Assembly (NCBI GenBank): GCA_016932475.1 | Contig: JAFGCU010000096.1 | Span: 1 to 64,000 of the forward strand | Length of the DNA stretch: 64,000 nt | DNA from: Anaerolineales bacterium | Lineage (GTDB): Bacteria; Chloroflexota; Anaerolineae; Anaerolineales; RBG-16-64-43 | Direction of reading: 5' to 3' | Shown here: one piece after another, positions 52,396 through 61,018 of the stretch | Layout of the letters: every line of letters starts with the position of its first letter | How positions within the stretch are numbered: position 1 is the stretch's first letter | Position numbers and translations under genes: made by a program | The notes under the pieces: model-generated | What the model saw: the letters and a program-made list of their open reading frames with translations, nothing else | Told to the model about the DNA's origin: nothing | The model's database searches: none

Positions 52396-53063
52396 ACGTC
52401 ATCATCGTCGGCGGCGGAAAGGTCGGGTCGCATCTGGCGGATTTCCTGTTGCAGGGCGGCCATACTGTGCGGGTGGTGGACGACCGGCCGGAGGTTCTCG
52501 AACGGCTGAAAAAGGAACTGCCCGAAGGAACGGTTGTCTTCGGCGAGATGAGCTCTCCCGCCACGCTCGAACAGGCGGGAATCGCAAAAGCCGGGGTCTT
52601 GGCGGCGGTGACCGACAAGGATGAAGCCAATCTGGTGATCACCACCCTGGCCAAATTCGAGTTCCATGTGCCGCGGGTGATCTCGCGCGTGAACAACCCC
52701 AAGAACGGATGGCTGTTCACGCCGGAAATGGGCGTGGACGTGGCCATCAGCCAGGCGGACATGATGGCGCGCCTGATCGCGGAGGAAATGTCGCTGGGCG
52801 ACATGATGACGCTGATCAAGCTGCGCAAAGGCGCATTCTCGCTCGTGGAAGAGAAAATCCATCCGGAATCCGAAGCGAATGGGAAGGCGATCCGGGATCT
52901 CGGCCTTCCCACCGAGTGCGTTCTGGTGGCCATCATTCGCAAAGGCGACCTGATCCTTCCGCACGGATCCACCGTTTTGCAGGAATCCGACGAGGTGCTG
53001 GCGGTCGCCCACCAGTCGACGCTCGACACCCTGGCGTCCAAACTGGGGAAAAAGAAAAAATAA
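52392..53063 (+). CDS. TrkA-family K+ uptake regulatory protein (second of two)
   Basis: This 223-residue RCK protein has TrkA-N (MNVIIVGGGKVGSHLADFLL; VVDDRPE) and TrkA-C (LPTECVLVAIIRKGDLILPHG) domains. It is a paralogue of the preceding gene and is translationally coupled to it, so the two probably assemble as a heteromeric gating ring. No TrkH/KtrB channel gene is in the window. The KimA-like transporter upstream is the nearest candidate partner. Confidence 0.9.
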   Translation: MNVIIVGGGKVGSHLADFLLQGGHTVRVVDDRPEVLERLKKELPEGTVVFGEMSSPATLEQAGIAKAGVLAAVTDKDEANLVITTLAKFEFHVPRVISRVNNPKNGWLFTPEMGVDVAISQADMMARLIAEEMSLGDMMTLIKLRKGAFSLVEEKIHPESEANGKAIRDLGLPTECVLVAIIRKGDLILPHGSTVLQESDEVLAVAHQSTLDTLASKLGKKKK

Positions 53064-53497
53064 TCCTTCCACGAAGGCACACGAAGAAGATCTGAAGGGT
53101 TACGAAGAAGAAAACTAATATTTTTGGCAACTGCTCCGCCAGCGATCGTCATGCCGGCGCCTGCCCTCCGAGAGATGAGCGCCGGCGGTTTCCCGGTGCG
53201 AAGTTCTCGCGAGCGGGGGACGCATCCCGGCTTGCTTCTGGTTCATGAGCCGGGATGAATGCAAAGCGGGGGTGGACTTAGCCGACATACATTAATTCGC
53301 AGAAACACACTGGATCCCGGCTTCGAGGACGCCGGGATGAGGGACAACACCAAGAACGCCTGTGACGCTACGTTGAAAATAATCCGTGAAAATAACGGCC
53401 CAAGCTGTTACTAATTTCTTGCTGCAGCGTGTACTTCAGGTTTTCCCCCAGCCCGCCGCGTTCCGGGACGGGCTTTGTGTTCTTCGTGAAAGTATTT
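53064..53497. repeat. Intergenic repeat region without a gene
   Basis: This 434-base gap between convergent genes holds relatives of other intergenic repeats. A 'cacgaag...cgaagaag' segment (53069-53113) is akin to 37408-37495. A CGTCATGCCGGCG... element begins at about 53149, related to the block after leuB. A GGATCCCGGC...GCCGGGATGA hairpin lies at 53312-53340. AGCCCG...CGGGCT (53449-53473) is a possible terminator. No coding frame is convincing. Confidence 0.65.
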
Positions 53498-55105
53498 TTA
53501 ACTTTCGGAATCGCCCAGAATCTGCATGAACGTACGGACCACCTCCGGGTCGAACTGCCGTCCCGAGGCTTGCTGCAGATACTTCGTCGTATCCGCGGCG
53601 TTCCACGGAGCGCGGAACGGCCGCCGGGCCTGAAGCGAATCCCATACGTCGACCACCGAAAAGATGCGCGCGGGGAGCGGAATATCGCTCCCCGCCAGCC
53701 CATAGGGGTATCCGCCGCCGTCCCACCGTTCATGATGGAATTTCGGGATGTCCATCGCCGAGCGCAGGAATTCGATCGGCGCGAGAACCTGCTCGCCAAG
53801 TTTCGGATGCTGGCGCATCAGCTCCCATTCTTCCTCGGTGAGGGCCTCGGGCTTCCAAAGAATACGGTCGGGGATTCCGATCTTGCCGATGTCGTGCAGG
53901 AGCGCTCCCCGGCGAAGCGCCGGAATCTGATCCTGGGATACTCCCATCTTCTCCGCGGTGCGGATCGAGAGTTCGGACACCCGCAGGCTGTGGCCTTCCG
54001 CTTCCCGGGCGCGCAGATCGACGGCACGCGAAAAGCCCTCGATCATCGAATCGCACGCCATCGACAGCTCCGATTGAGTCCGCTGCAGGTTATGATAAGA
54101 ATCAGCGCAATCGATCGCGATCGCCGCCTGCTGGGCAAGCGAATCCAGGAGATCCATCCGGGCGGAAGCCGGTTCGGCGGCGGTCCGGTGAAAGACCTCG
54201 AGTATGCCGCGCACCCGCCCGTGCGCGATCAGCGGCGTTGCGGAGTACGAGGCAAACCCCTCTTCCTTCATCAGCGGCTGGTTGTCGAGCGCCGGATCGC
54301 CGGGCTTCTCCGCCTCCACCGAAACCGTTTTCCGCTCCAACCCGGCCTGGGTGGCAAGGGTGTGATCCGGGCGAAATTTGGAGTGCGGGCGGCGATCTCT
54401 TCGGAATCCCCTGGAAGCCGCCACCGCCATCTCGCGGCCGTGCGCTTCCATCAGAAGGACGGAAGCAGCGTCCGCGTGCAGCTGCCGCAGGACATGGTCC
54501 AGGAATACATTCAGAGTTATGGAAAGGTCCATGCTGCTGGTAATCGCGCGTTCCACCGAGCGCATGGCCTGAAGTTGGGAATTCAGATTTTCGGATTGCC
54601 GGATCAGGCGCCAATGAAATAATTCGCATCCGAGGATATCGGCGATCATTCCGGCGATCCGGCGTTCCTGCGGGGAATAATCCCGCGACAAAGCTGATCT
54701 GCGCCCCAGCCACACCGAACCGAGGCTCCGGTCGCGGACTCGCAGGGGCGCGGTCCACATCCGGAGCGGGTTGTTCCCCGCCTTTCCGAGCGCATCGTCC
54801 AGGGGCAACCCGCGCATCCGGCCGACCGGGTCCGGACGGTTCGGTTGCGGCTCAAGTTTGATCGCGTCCCTGGAAAGGGATTTCCACACGCCGCGGGCAT
54901 GCAGGATCTCGACCGTTTGTCTCTCCGCGGGATACCCAAGCACGAGCAGTGAATCGGACGGCACCAACCGGCCAAGCAGGTCCACGGCGAGTTCGACGAT
55001 TTGTTCCTGTGTGGAAGAGGTCCGGCATTCGGCGAGGAGAATCGAAATCCGATCCAACACGTCTGAGGGAAGGGAGGCTTTGGTGCGGCGACGAATCAGG
55101 CGCAT
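53498..55105 (-). CDS. GAF and HD-GYP domain protein, predicted cyclic-di-GMP phosphodiesterase
   Basis: This 535-residue cytosolic signalling protein has two GAF-like sensor regions (about 20-180 and 190-345). A complete HD-GYP domain follows (EGHSLRVSELS, LLHDIGKIGIPD, MRQHPKLGEQVL, then HHERWDGGGYPYGLAG and RIFSVVDVWDSL). The HD and GYP-equivalent (GGYPYGL) motifs are intact, so hydrolysis of c-di-GMP or a related nucleotide is expected. No membrane segment is present. It stands alone, leftward, between the ion operon and the secreted-protein operon. Confidence 0.9.
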   Translation of the reverse strand: MRLIRRRTKASLPSDVLDRISILLAECRTSSTQEQIVELAVDLLGRLVPSDSLLVLGYPAERQTVEILHARGVWKSLSRDAIKLEPQPNRPDPVGRMRGLPLDDALGKAGNNPLRMWTAPLRVRDRSLGSVWLGRRSALSRDYSPQERRIAGMIADILGCELFHWRLIRQSENLNSQLQAMRSVERAITSSMDLSITLNVFLDHVLRQLHADAASVLLMEAHGREMAVAASRGFRRDRRPHSKFRPDHTLATQAGLERKTVSVEAEKPGDPALDNQPLMKEEGFASYSATPLIAHGRVRGILEVFHRTAAEPASARMDLLDSLAQQAAIAIDCADSYHNLQRTQSELSMACDSMIEGFSRAVDLRAREAEGHSLRVSELSIRTAEKMGVSQDQIPALRRGALLHDIGKIGIPDRILWKPEALTEEEWELMRQHPKLGEQVLAPIEFLRSAMDIPKFHHERWDGGGYPYGLAGSDIPLPARIFSVVDVWDSLQARRPFRAPWNAADTTKYLQQASGRQFDPEVVRTFMQILGDSES

Positions 55106-55318
55106 GGGTGGTCAGGCTCCCAAGAAAGGATTCCCCCTGACCCCTACGACTTGCGATGATTTGTACGTGACGGGCGGGATTTCGCAGTTCCCGCATTTCC
55201 ATGGCAAGGCGCTGACCCGGTTGCGCGGGATGCGTAATACTCCGCAGGTGACGGGTTGCAGATTCCGCTGATCGAAAAGCGGCGGCCAATGGCCAACCGG
55301 TTTCCCCGCGGCGGGAAT
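55106..55318. other. Intergenic region, nothing assigned
   Basis: This stretch lies between the mutarotase-like gene end and the HD-GYP gene start, both leftward. No gene, promoter or clear terminator could be assigned. Confidence 0.5.
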
Positions 55319-56257
55319 TTACTTTCCCGCCGCAAGCAGAGCGCGCGCCTCCTGGACCTTGGGCAGGATGTGCCGGTCCACATCCGCGTCATTGGACGGG
55401 ACGGGAACCGAATCGAAGAGGAACCAATCCTCCCAGTGATCCACCGACTGGCCGGGATCCAGCCGGACCATCGGTCCGAGGGTTTCGACCTCAAGGATCT
55501 CCCCATTGGTAAAGAGCTCCGCGGCGGAACCCTGATCCGGGTATTCGGCGCCCGGTTGATATGAATATGTTTTGAGGAAAAAATGGTTGGCGCGGCAGTA
55601 CCCGGTCCAACCCTCGCTGCCGAGGATCCCGAGTTTCTGGGGATGCGCAAGCTTGGGATCCTGGCGCAGGAGGATATATTTCTCCCCCCAAATCCAGCGC
55701 GGATCGGTCATATCGGTGTAGGACCAGACCGCCAGGCGGCTGGTCGGCAGGAGGCTTTCGGCATGCGGACGGCGGGGCGGGAACGGGAGTATCCCGACGC
55801 CGCCGGGTGCCATGACGCTGATGGCCCACGGCGCGAGCGGCACCGGCCATAGCCCCGAATTGGTCAGGCGGTGACGGATCCGGACATGCGGCTGCGACGG
55901 GAACAGCCGGACGAGCCATTCTTTCCGGATCCCGGTCGCTGCTTCCGCTTTCGGAAGCAGTCGCACGCCCTGCGGCGTATCCTCCACCTCGACGGGGTCG
56001 TTATCCGGCGAATACGTCCGCGGAATCGATTCGGGCGCATGCCAAAGACGGTGGCCGCCGTATGAGTGGAATTCGTCATCGCCGGATTTGCCGACCCATG
56101 CTTCATCTTCCGAAAATTCGTTTTCCCCTCCGGGCAAGCCGAACCGGATGGCCCGCGGGCCGACGTCGGCGGTCAGGATCAACTCGATGGATTTATTGGC
56201 GAGCCGGATGGCGTTCGTCCAACCTTTGTAATTTGTTTTTTCCATGGATTCTCCCAA
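55319..56257 (-). CDS. Aldose-epimerase-like (mutarotase-fold) protein of unknown function
   Basis: This 312-residue, beta-rich protein has features seen in DUF4380/galactose-mutarotase-like proteins. An N-terminal ILTADVGPRAIRFGLPGGEN segment leads into SYGGHRLWHAPES, with VRIRHRLTNSGLWPVPLAPW in the middle and an LFTNGEILEVETLGP-type C-terminal strand. A catalytic His/Glu pair typical of true epimerases could not be assigned, so sugar epimerisation is unproven. It is the last gene of a leftward set with CapA, DUF3160 and FG-GAP proteins. The start is ATG 56257 or 56245. Confidence 0.7.
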   Translation of the reverse strand: MGESMEKTNYKGWTNAIRLANKSIELILTADVGPRAIRFGLPGGENEFSEDEAWVGKSGDDEFHSYGGHRLWHAPESIPRTYSPDNDPVEVEDTPQGVRLLPKAEAATGIRKEWLVRLFPSQPHVRIRHRLTNSGLWPVPLAPWAISVMAPGGVGILPFPPRRPHAESLLPTSRLAVWSYTDMTDPRWIWGEKYILLRQDPKLAHPQKLGILGSEGWTGYCRANHFFLKTYSYQPGAEYPDQGSAAELFTNGEILEVETLGPMVRLDPGQSVDHWEDWFLFDSVPVPSNDADVDRHILPKVQEARALLAAGK

Positions 56258-56299
56258 GGTGGAAGGATACAGGCCGTCCCGCGGGTAATAGCCGGACGA

Positions 56300-57244
56300 T
56301 CAAGGGGCGCCCCGATTTAAGGCAATTATATCCCGGGTGGAACGGATTTGGGGATAGGAAAACCAAAGCGAAGTAACTTCCAGCGCGCCCGTTTTCCCCC
56401 CGCCCGGATCAATGGCGAAGGGCAGGATGGCAACCGAATGGACACCGCTCCGATCGACGTTCGCCCAAACGAGGGTTCCGCGCCGTGCCGGGGCCGGTTC
56501 CTGTTGATCGAAGACGGTATTTCCCAGACTGTACAAAACAAGCGCTCCGTCTATCCACGAGATCTCCTGAAGAACGTGCGGGTGATGGCCCCAAAGGATG
56601 TCTGCCCCCGCTTCCACGAGCCGGTCGGCAATCTGTTCCTGCAGCAAGTCGTGCCCGGATTGATATTCCAGCCCCCAATGCAGGGAAACCACAACAAGAT
56701 CTCCGGCCTTATGCGCCCGCCGGATACTCCGCTCAAGATCGTCGGCTGCTTCCGGCGGCGAGTCCCCGACCAAATCCAGCGCCAAAAAGGAAATCCGCAA
56801 GCCGTGTATGTTCTTCCCGACCGGAGTGGAAAAGGAATTTAGCGCGGCGATTCCGAGCCTGGAAAGCGTTTCGATCGTGCATCGGCGCCCTTCGGGGCCG
56901 GCGTCCAGCGCGTGGTTGTTCGCGGTGGAAAGCACATCCAATCCGGAGGAGTCGAGCGCCGCGGCGGCTGCGGGCGGCGCCGCAAGCGAGCGCGGATCGG
57001 ATCGCAGGAGGCTGTCGTCGCACCCGATCGGGGATTCCAAATTCGCCAGCGCCAGATCGGCGGCGCGGATTGCGGGTTGCAGGGAATGCAGAACCGCCGC
57101 CCAATCTCCCCCGGCGTGCGCTTCCGCCACTCCCCTGCCCAGCATGATGTCTCCCAGCAGGACGATGCTTGCCGACGGTTGAAATTCTCCGGCGGAGAGG
57201 AAGGCCGCCGCGCTGATCGAAAAGAACAGGCAGCGCACCGCCAT
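56300..57244 (-). CDS. CapA-family (poly-gamma-glutamate-type) secreted protein
   Basis: This protein of about 314 residues has a hydrophobic N-terminus (CLFFSISAAAFLSA) acting as signal peptide or anchor. A metallophosphatase-like CapA domain follows, with LLGDIMLGRGV, ALANLESPIG, LSTANNHALDAG, VSLHWGLEYQ and WGHHPHVLQEI motifs, all with the expected metal ligands. CapA proteins are linked to capsule or poly-gamma-glutamate, but here no capB/C genes are present. The start is uncertain. ATG 57244 lies inside a 44-bp palindrome, and upstream ATG 57295 and TTG 57319 are also possible. Confidence 0.82.
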   Translation of the reverse strand: MAVRCLFFSISAAAFLSAGEFQPSASIVLLGDIMLGRGVAEAHAGGDWAAVLHSLQPAIRAADLALANLESPIGCDDSLLRSDPRSLAAPPAAAAALDSSGLDVLSTANNHALDAGPEGRRCTIETLSRLGIAALNSFSTPVGKNIHGLRISFLALDLVGDSPPEAADDLERSIRRAHKAGDLVVVSLHWGLEYQSGHDLLQEQIADRLVEAGADILWGHHPHVLQEISWIDGALVLYSLGNTVFDQQEPAPARRGTLVWANVDRSGVHSVAILPFAIDPGGGKTGALEVTSLWFSYPQIRSTRDIIALNRGAP

Positions 57245-57265
57245 GGCGGTGCGCTGCCTGTTCTT
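57222..57265. repeat. 44-bp perfect palindrome at the CapA gene start
   Basis: AAGAACAGGCAGCGCACCG (57222-57240), CCATGG (57241-57246) and the exact complement CGGTGCGCTGCCTGTTCTT (57247-57265) form an uninterrupted palindrome. Read leftward it is followed by TT, so it could fold as a terminator for the DUF3160 gene. It also contains the CapA ATG. Confidence 0.9.
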
Positions 57266-57331
57266 GGAAGAGGCGTTTATCGCGGAGGGCTGCATGCGGG
57301 ATGTATTTACCTTCCGCAACCCCGTGGGGTT

Positions 57332-59530
57332 TTACGGGATGATGAACAACGAGGTCCATTCCGGTGCGGGAGGCGCGCTGCCGCCTTCCACCATCGCCTG
57401 CCAGGTCTCATCGGTCATGCGCTCGGACGGCGGTACCGTGAACTCGTAATAGGTGAACACGGCGCCGAAACCGATGCGCCACGGCGAATCCGGGAAGATG
57501 ACGATGACCGGCGTGGGTTGGCCGACTCCCTCTTCGAGGACGACCAAATTGCCGTTTGCATCCAGCCCGGTGGCGACGTCCGCGACCAGCGCGGCCTTCT
57601 GGTCGGAAAGATCGCGATAGTCTCCACCGCCTTCACGGTCGGAGGCCGCAAGGGTGAACGCTTCCAGCGTGCCCCCGTAGAACTGGATGCGCAAGTACTC
57701 ATCCCGGGTGAGTTCCTGCCCGGCAAGCTCCCGTTCTGCGGCGGATTGCAGGAACTCCAGCAGATCGATCAGGTTTTCCAGGTTGCCGCGGGTGGTTTCC
57801 GAGAGCAGATTGCGGGCTTGCAGCCCGGAGCGGGTCATCATCGCCAGCGCCCGCAGGCGGGCATAGGCTTCCGGATTGGGTTCGACGTACCCATGCGGGG
57901 GTTCCGGCGGCCCGCCGCCGCCCATCTCGGCCATGACCTGTTTGGCGTAAAGGATCGTATCGTGCTTGAGTTCGGTCCAGGAAGCGAGCGCGGTATGCAG
58001 GTCCTTGCGAGTCCACGCCTGCGTTTGCATGAAGGCGGGGAAGCGCGCGTCTTTGGCCGCGATCAGCGGCTCGAAGGAATACAGCCAGGCGTAATACAGG
58101 TTCTGGGTCCAGGTATCCGCCTGCAGCGCGGCCACCTCCCCCTGCACCTTCGTCATCTGCTTGTCGAAGTTTTCATACTGGTCCTCGCCCATCCCGCGCA
58201 GAAGCGAGAGCGCTTCCCCGGAACCGAGCGCCGCGAAGAAATCCAGCGCTTTGGGAAGGCCGCGCGGTTTTTCAAGCGTCCCGACGTTGCGCCAGATCAT
58301 TTGACCGAAGACGTATTCGTCAAGCGTGAAGCGCTGGCCCATCAGCCGGAACCCCTTGGTGGCATCGGTCTTGTCCTCCCAGATCCAGACCCACATCGAG
58401 TTGATCTGCGGCGGCGGGAGGGCCTTGGCGGCCTCCATGAACTCGGCGATCCCGTCTGCATCCGCATAGGCGGATATCGGCGCCCCGGCGCCGAACACCG
58501 AATCCGAAAGCGCGCCGTATTCGGTGAAGGAAAGATCGTCCGCCTTGCCGACGATGAAGACGGTCGGTTCGTAGATGTTTTTCCACAGAGACTCGGCCGA
58601 TGCGCCGTCCGGAGCGGTGCTTGTGCGCAGAGCCTGGGTGGCCAGCAGCGCGCGCTGGGTCTCGAACGAATCCCGCAGGCGGAAGGTCAGCCGGCCGTAC
58701 CACATCATCGCTTTAAAATACTGCTTCAGTTCCTCGCTCCTGGTGTAGTGGCCGCGCGGGATGTACTGACTGTAATCCTCGATAAGTTTCTTATCCTGCG
58801 CGAGGTCCGCGCGGTCCCAGACGGGCGAGATCTCCGGCCCGGCGGCGGCGTGGATCAGCGCCAACTCGGCGGAGACCAGATCGGCGGCTTCGGCGGGAAT
58901 GGCATCCGGCATGCCGAGGAGCACGCCGGCGATGGCGAAGAAAGCGACGTTGCGGCGGGCCGGCTCTTCGAGCGCGGTCCCCTGCGATTGCACAAACTGG
59001 TCGTGCGAGGCGGAGAGGAGCGTGGCGGTGAGCGTTTTGAGTGCGGAGATGAAATACTCGCGCTCCAGGTCGCGGAGCATTTTATCGAATATCAGATGGT
59101 AGACGTGATAAACGGAATCGGTCGTCACAAAGACCGGCTGCTCGTCGTAGCGGAGGGACTCATACAACTGATAGAACTCCTGGAACCGGCCGGGTTCCGG
59201 CGGGGTGACGACAAATCCGTTTGACGCCAGCGCGCTTTTTTGGGCCGCGCTCAGGGTGTGCGAATCCACACCCTGAACCTGGGCGAGATCGACCGGGAGC
59301 GAGTACCCGCCGGTAAAGGCGTCCGGGAGCGCGACCGTGATCGCGGGGTACTCGGCGAAGGCGGCCGGATGCGCATTGGCGGGAGGGGTCATGGCAGGCA
59401 CAGGCGCGGTGCCGGTGGCGGCGGTCGCCGCCTCGAGCGTGGAAGAAACGGGCACAAGGTTGCAGGCCATGGCTGTGGCAGCGACGAGGACGAAATAGCC
59501 GGCGATGGAGGGGATACGTTTTTGGTTCAC
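57332..59530 (-). CDS. DUF3160 domain protein, predicted lipoprotein
   Basis: This 732-residue secreted protein has an N-terminal signal with a putative lipobox cysteine (VAATAMAC, residue 23) and an Ala/Pro/Thr linker. A long DUF3160 domain follows, seen here as SLRYDEQPVFVTTDSVYHVY followed by HLIFDKMLRDLEREYF, then LKQYFKAMMWYGRLTFRLRD. The function of DUF3160 is not known. Proteins of this type are frequent on the surface of Chloroflexota and archaea. It starts next to the stop of the FG-GAP gene, so the two are co-transcribed. Confidence 0.85.
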   Translation of the reverse strand: MNQKRIPSIAGYFVLVAATAMACNLVPVSSTLEAATAATGTAPVPAMTPPANAHPAAFAEYPAITVALPDAFTGGYSLPVDLAQVQGVDSHTLSAAQKSALASNGFVVTPPEPGRFQEFYQLYESLRYDEQPVFVTTDSVYHVYHLIFDKMLRDLEREYFISALKTLTATLLSASHDQFVQSQGTALEEPARRNVAFFAIAGVLLGMPDAIPAEAADLVSAELALIHAAAGPEISPVWDRADLAQDKKLIEDYSQYIPRGHYTRSEELKQYFKAMMWYGRLTFRLRDSFETQRALLATQALRTSTAPDGASAESLWKNIYEPTVFIVGKADDLSFTEYGALSDSVFGAGAPISAYADADGIAEFMEAAKALPPPQINSMWVWIWEDKTDATKGFRLMGQRFTLDEYVFGQMIWRNVGTLEKPRGLPKALDFFAALGSGEALSLLRGMGEDQYENFDKQMTKVQGEVAALQADTWTQNLYYAWLYSFEPLIAAKDARFPAFMQTQAWTRKDLHTALASWTELKHDTILYAKQVMAEMGGGGPPEPPHGYVEPNPEAYARLRALAMMTRSGLQARNLLSETTRGNLENLIDLLEFLQSAAERELAGQELTRDEYLRIQFYGGTLEAFTLAASDREGGGDYRDLSDQKAALVADVATGLDANGNLVVLEEGVGQPTPVIVIFPDSPWRIGFGAVFTYYEFTVPPSERMTDETWQAMVEGGSAPPAPEWTSLFIIP

Positions 59531-59531
59531 A

Positions 59532-60254
59532 TTATCTCCTTGTATCGAATTGCCCGCTCATAGTATCCAGCAGCACGGCTGGCAAACCGTTCTCATCCAG
59601 CAGCAGGACGAACCGGCCGGGGCCGGTGTTCCGGCGGTCCACGAGCGAGAAACCGAACCCGTTCCATTCCCACAGGGCAAGCGCCCTGCCCAGCGCGGGA
59701 GTATCGTACGTGCTTTCCACCGTCATCAGCTCGTCGCGTCCGTCGCCATCCCAATCGGCGGCGAAAAACGCCAGAACGGGTTCCGCCATCGCGGACCCAG
59801 CCCATAACTCACGGAAACGCGTTTCCCCCCAACCCCAGAGGATTATATGACAAGAACGATTTTGCGAATCCTGAAACCCGGCGATCCGTCCGCCGTGAGG
59901 CTGCCAGGCATCGACCGGCCAGGGTTGGAAGGGCCGCCATACGGCCATGACCACTTCCGGACGGCCATCCCGATTCACATCCGCCATTTGCGCCGCGGAA
60001 ACATCCCACTCCGGCGGACTGATCCACAGCGGATCGGCGCCGCGCAAGACGCTGATCCGGCCGGCGGAAATCGTGATCCGTTCGATCCGGCCGTCCGCGT
60101 CCAAATCCGATTCGCGCGTTGGAATGGCCGGTCGGGAGGGACGGGGGGATGCCGCAACCCATCCCCCCCGCTCCCAATGCACGAGGTCCGGGGGGGAGCG
60201 GAATGTTGCCAGCTGTGCCAGAAATGCCAGGATGAGGAGCGCTTTCCGATTCAT
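59532..60254 (-). CDS. FG-GAP/VCBS-like repeat secreted protein
   Basis: This 240-residue protein has a short N-terminal hydrophobic segment (KALLILAFLAQLA). Three calcium-binding-like repeats are visible: SDLDADGRIERITI, ADVNRDGRPEVVMAVW and ADWDGDGRDELMTVES. These D-x-D-x-D-G motifs mark FG-GAP/integrin-like propeller blades, and three are too few for a full seven-bladed propeller. First gene of the leftward secreted-protein set. The DUF3160 gene follows without a gap. Confidence 0.82.
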   Translation of the reverse strand: MNRKALLILAFLAQLATFRSPPDLVHWERGGWVAASPRPSRPAIPTRESDLDADGRIERITISAGRISVLRGADPLWISPPEWDVSAAQMADVNRDGRPEVVMAVWRPFQPWPVDAWQPHGGRIAGFQDSQNRSCHIILWGWGETRFRELWAGSAMAEPVLAFFAADWDGDGRDELMTVESTYDTPALGRALALWEWNGFGFSLVDRRNTGPGRFVLLLDENGLPAVLLDTMSGQFDTRR

Positions 60255-60278
60255 CAGGGACCGCGGGTATTGTACAAT
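60250..60278 (+). promoter_or_regulatory. Possible rubrerythrin promoter
   Basis: TACAAT (60273-60278) is preceded after 17 bases by a weak -35 (TTCATC, 60250-60255). It overlaps the start of the divergent FG-GAP gene. Confidence 0.45.
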
Positions 60279-60334
60279 TGAGATCCGGGAAGAGCAAAAC
60301 GGGCGGCCGGCCGATCCGGCACAAGGAGGAACCG

Positions 60335-60838
60335 ATGAAGAAAATCACCAATTCCAATTTGCAGAATGCCTTTGCCGGTGAAAGCCAGGCCCATATCCGC
60401 TATGCCAATTTCGCGGAACGCGCCCAAAAAGACGGATTGCCCAACATTGCCCGGCTGTTTGAAGCGGCTTCGGCCTCCGAGAAGATCCACGCCGGCAATC
60501 ACCTGAAGGCGCTGGACGGCGTTCAGGATTCTCCGTCCAATCTGACGTCCGCGGCCGGCGGCGAGGATTTTGAAATCGAGGAAATGTATCCCGCCTATAT
60601 CGCGATCGCCGAACAGCAGGCGGAGAAAAAGGCTCAGCGGACGATGAACAACGCACTGCAGGCGGAGAAGATCCACCTCGCGCTGTACCGCCGCGCCGCC
60701 GCCGATCTCTCAGCGGGCAAGGATATCGGGACGGTGGATTATTACGTCTGCCCGGTGTGCGGGTATACGATGGAAGGCGATCCGCCGGACGTCTGCCCGG
60801 TCTGTGGCGCGAAGCACGAGACTTTCAGGAAGTATTGA
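60335..60838 (+). CDS. Rubrerythrin
   Basis: Non-haem di-iron peroxidase that protects anaerobes and microaerophiles from peroxide. The 167-residue protein has the ferritin-like four-helix domain with Glu/His ligands (NLQNAFAGESQAHIRYANFA, ASEKIHAGNHL, EQQAEKKAQ, EKIHLALY). A C-terminal rubredoxin-like domain follows with two CPVCG knuckles (YYVCPVCGYTMEGDPPDVCP, then VCGAKHETF). ATG 60335 is preceded by AAGGAGG. It is monocistronic and suggests an oxygen-sensitive lifestyle. Confidence 0.95.
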   Translation: MKKITNSNLQNAFAGESQAHIRYANFAERAQKDGLPNIARLFEAASASEKIHAGNHLKALDGVQDSPSNLTSAAGGEDFEIEEMYPAYIAIAEQQAEKKAQRTMNNALQAEKIHLALYRRAAADLSAGKDIGTVDYYVCPVCGYTMEGDPPDVCPVCGAKHETFRKY

Positions 60839-60840
60839 TA

Positions 60841-61013
60841 ACGACCATCGACCATCGACCATCGACCATTGACCATCGCAATTACTCGTTTGGGAATCGA
60901 TTGTGCGCGGCCGATATTCACCATCTTATGGGGATTGTTCAAAACAATAGACGCGAGCAAACGGTCCTCGCACGATTTTCGGCGATGGTCGATGGTCTAT
61001 GGTCGGTTTTCCC
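60841..61013. repeat. GACCATCG palindromic element
   Basis: Four to five tandem GACCATCG units (60842-60881) are matched by inverted copies (GCGATGGTCGATGGTCTATGG, 60981-61003) about 100 bases later, giving a MITE-like structure. A shorter version lies at 39312-39370. Confidence 0.75.
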
Positions 61014-61018
61014 GCGAC

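Noticed and set aside
56912-59224. 770-codon rightward open frame
   Set aside because: It is antisense to the DUF3160 and CapA genes, which have clear family motifs, signal peptides and proper starts. Long antisense frames are common in GC-rich coding DNA.
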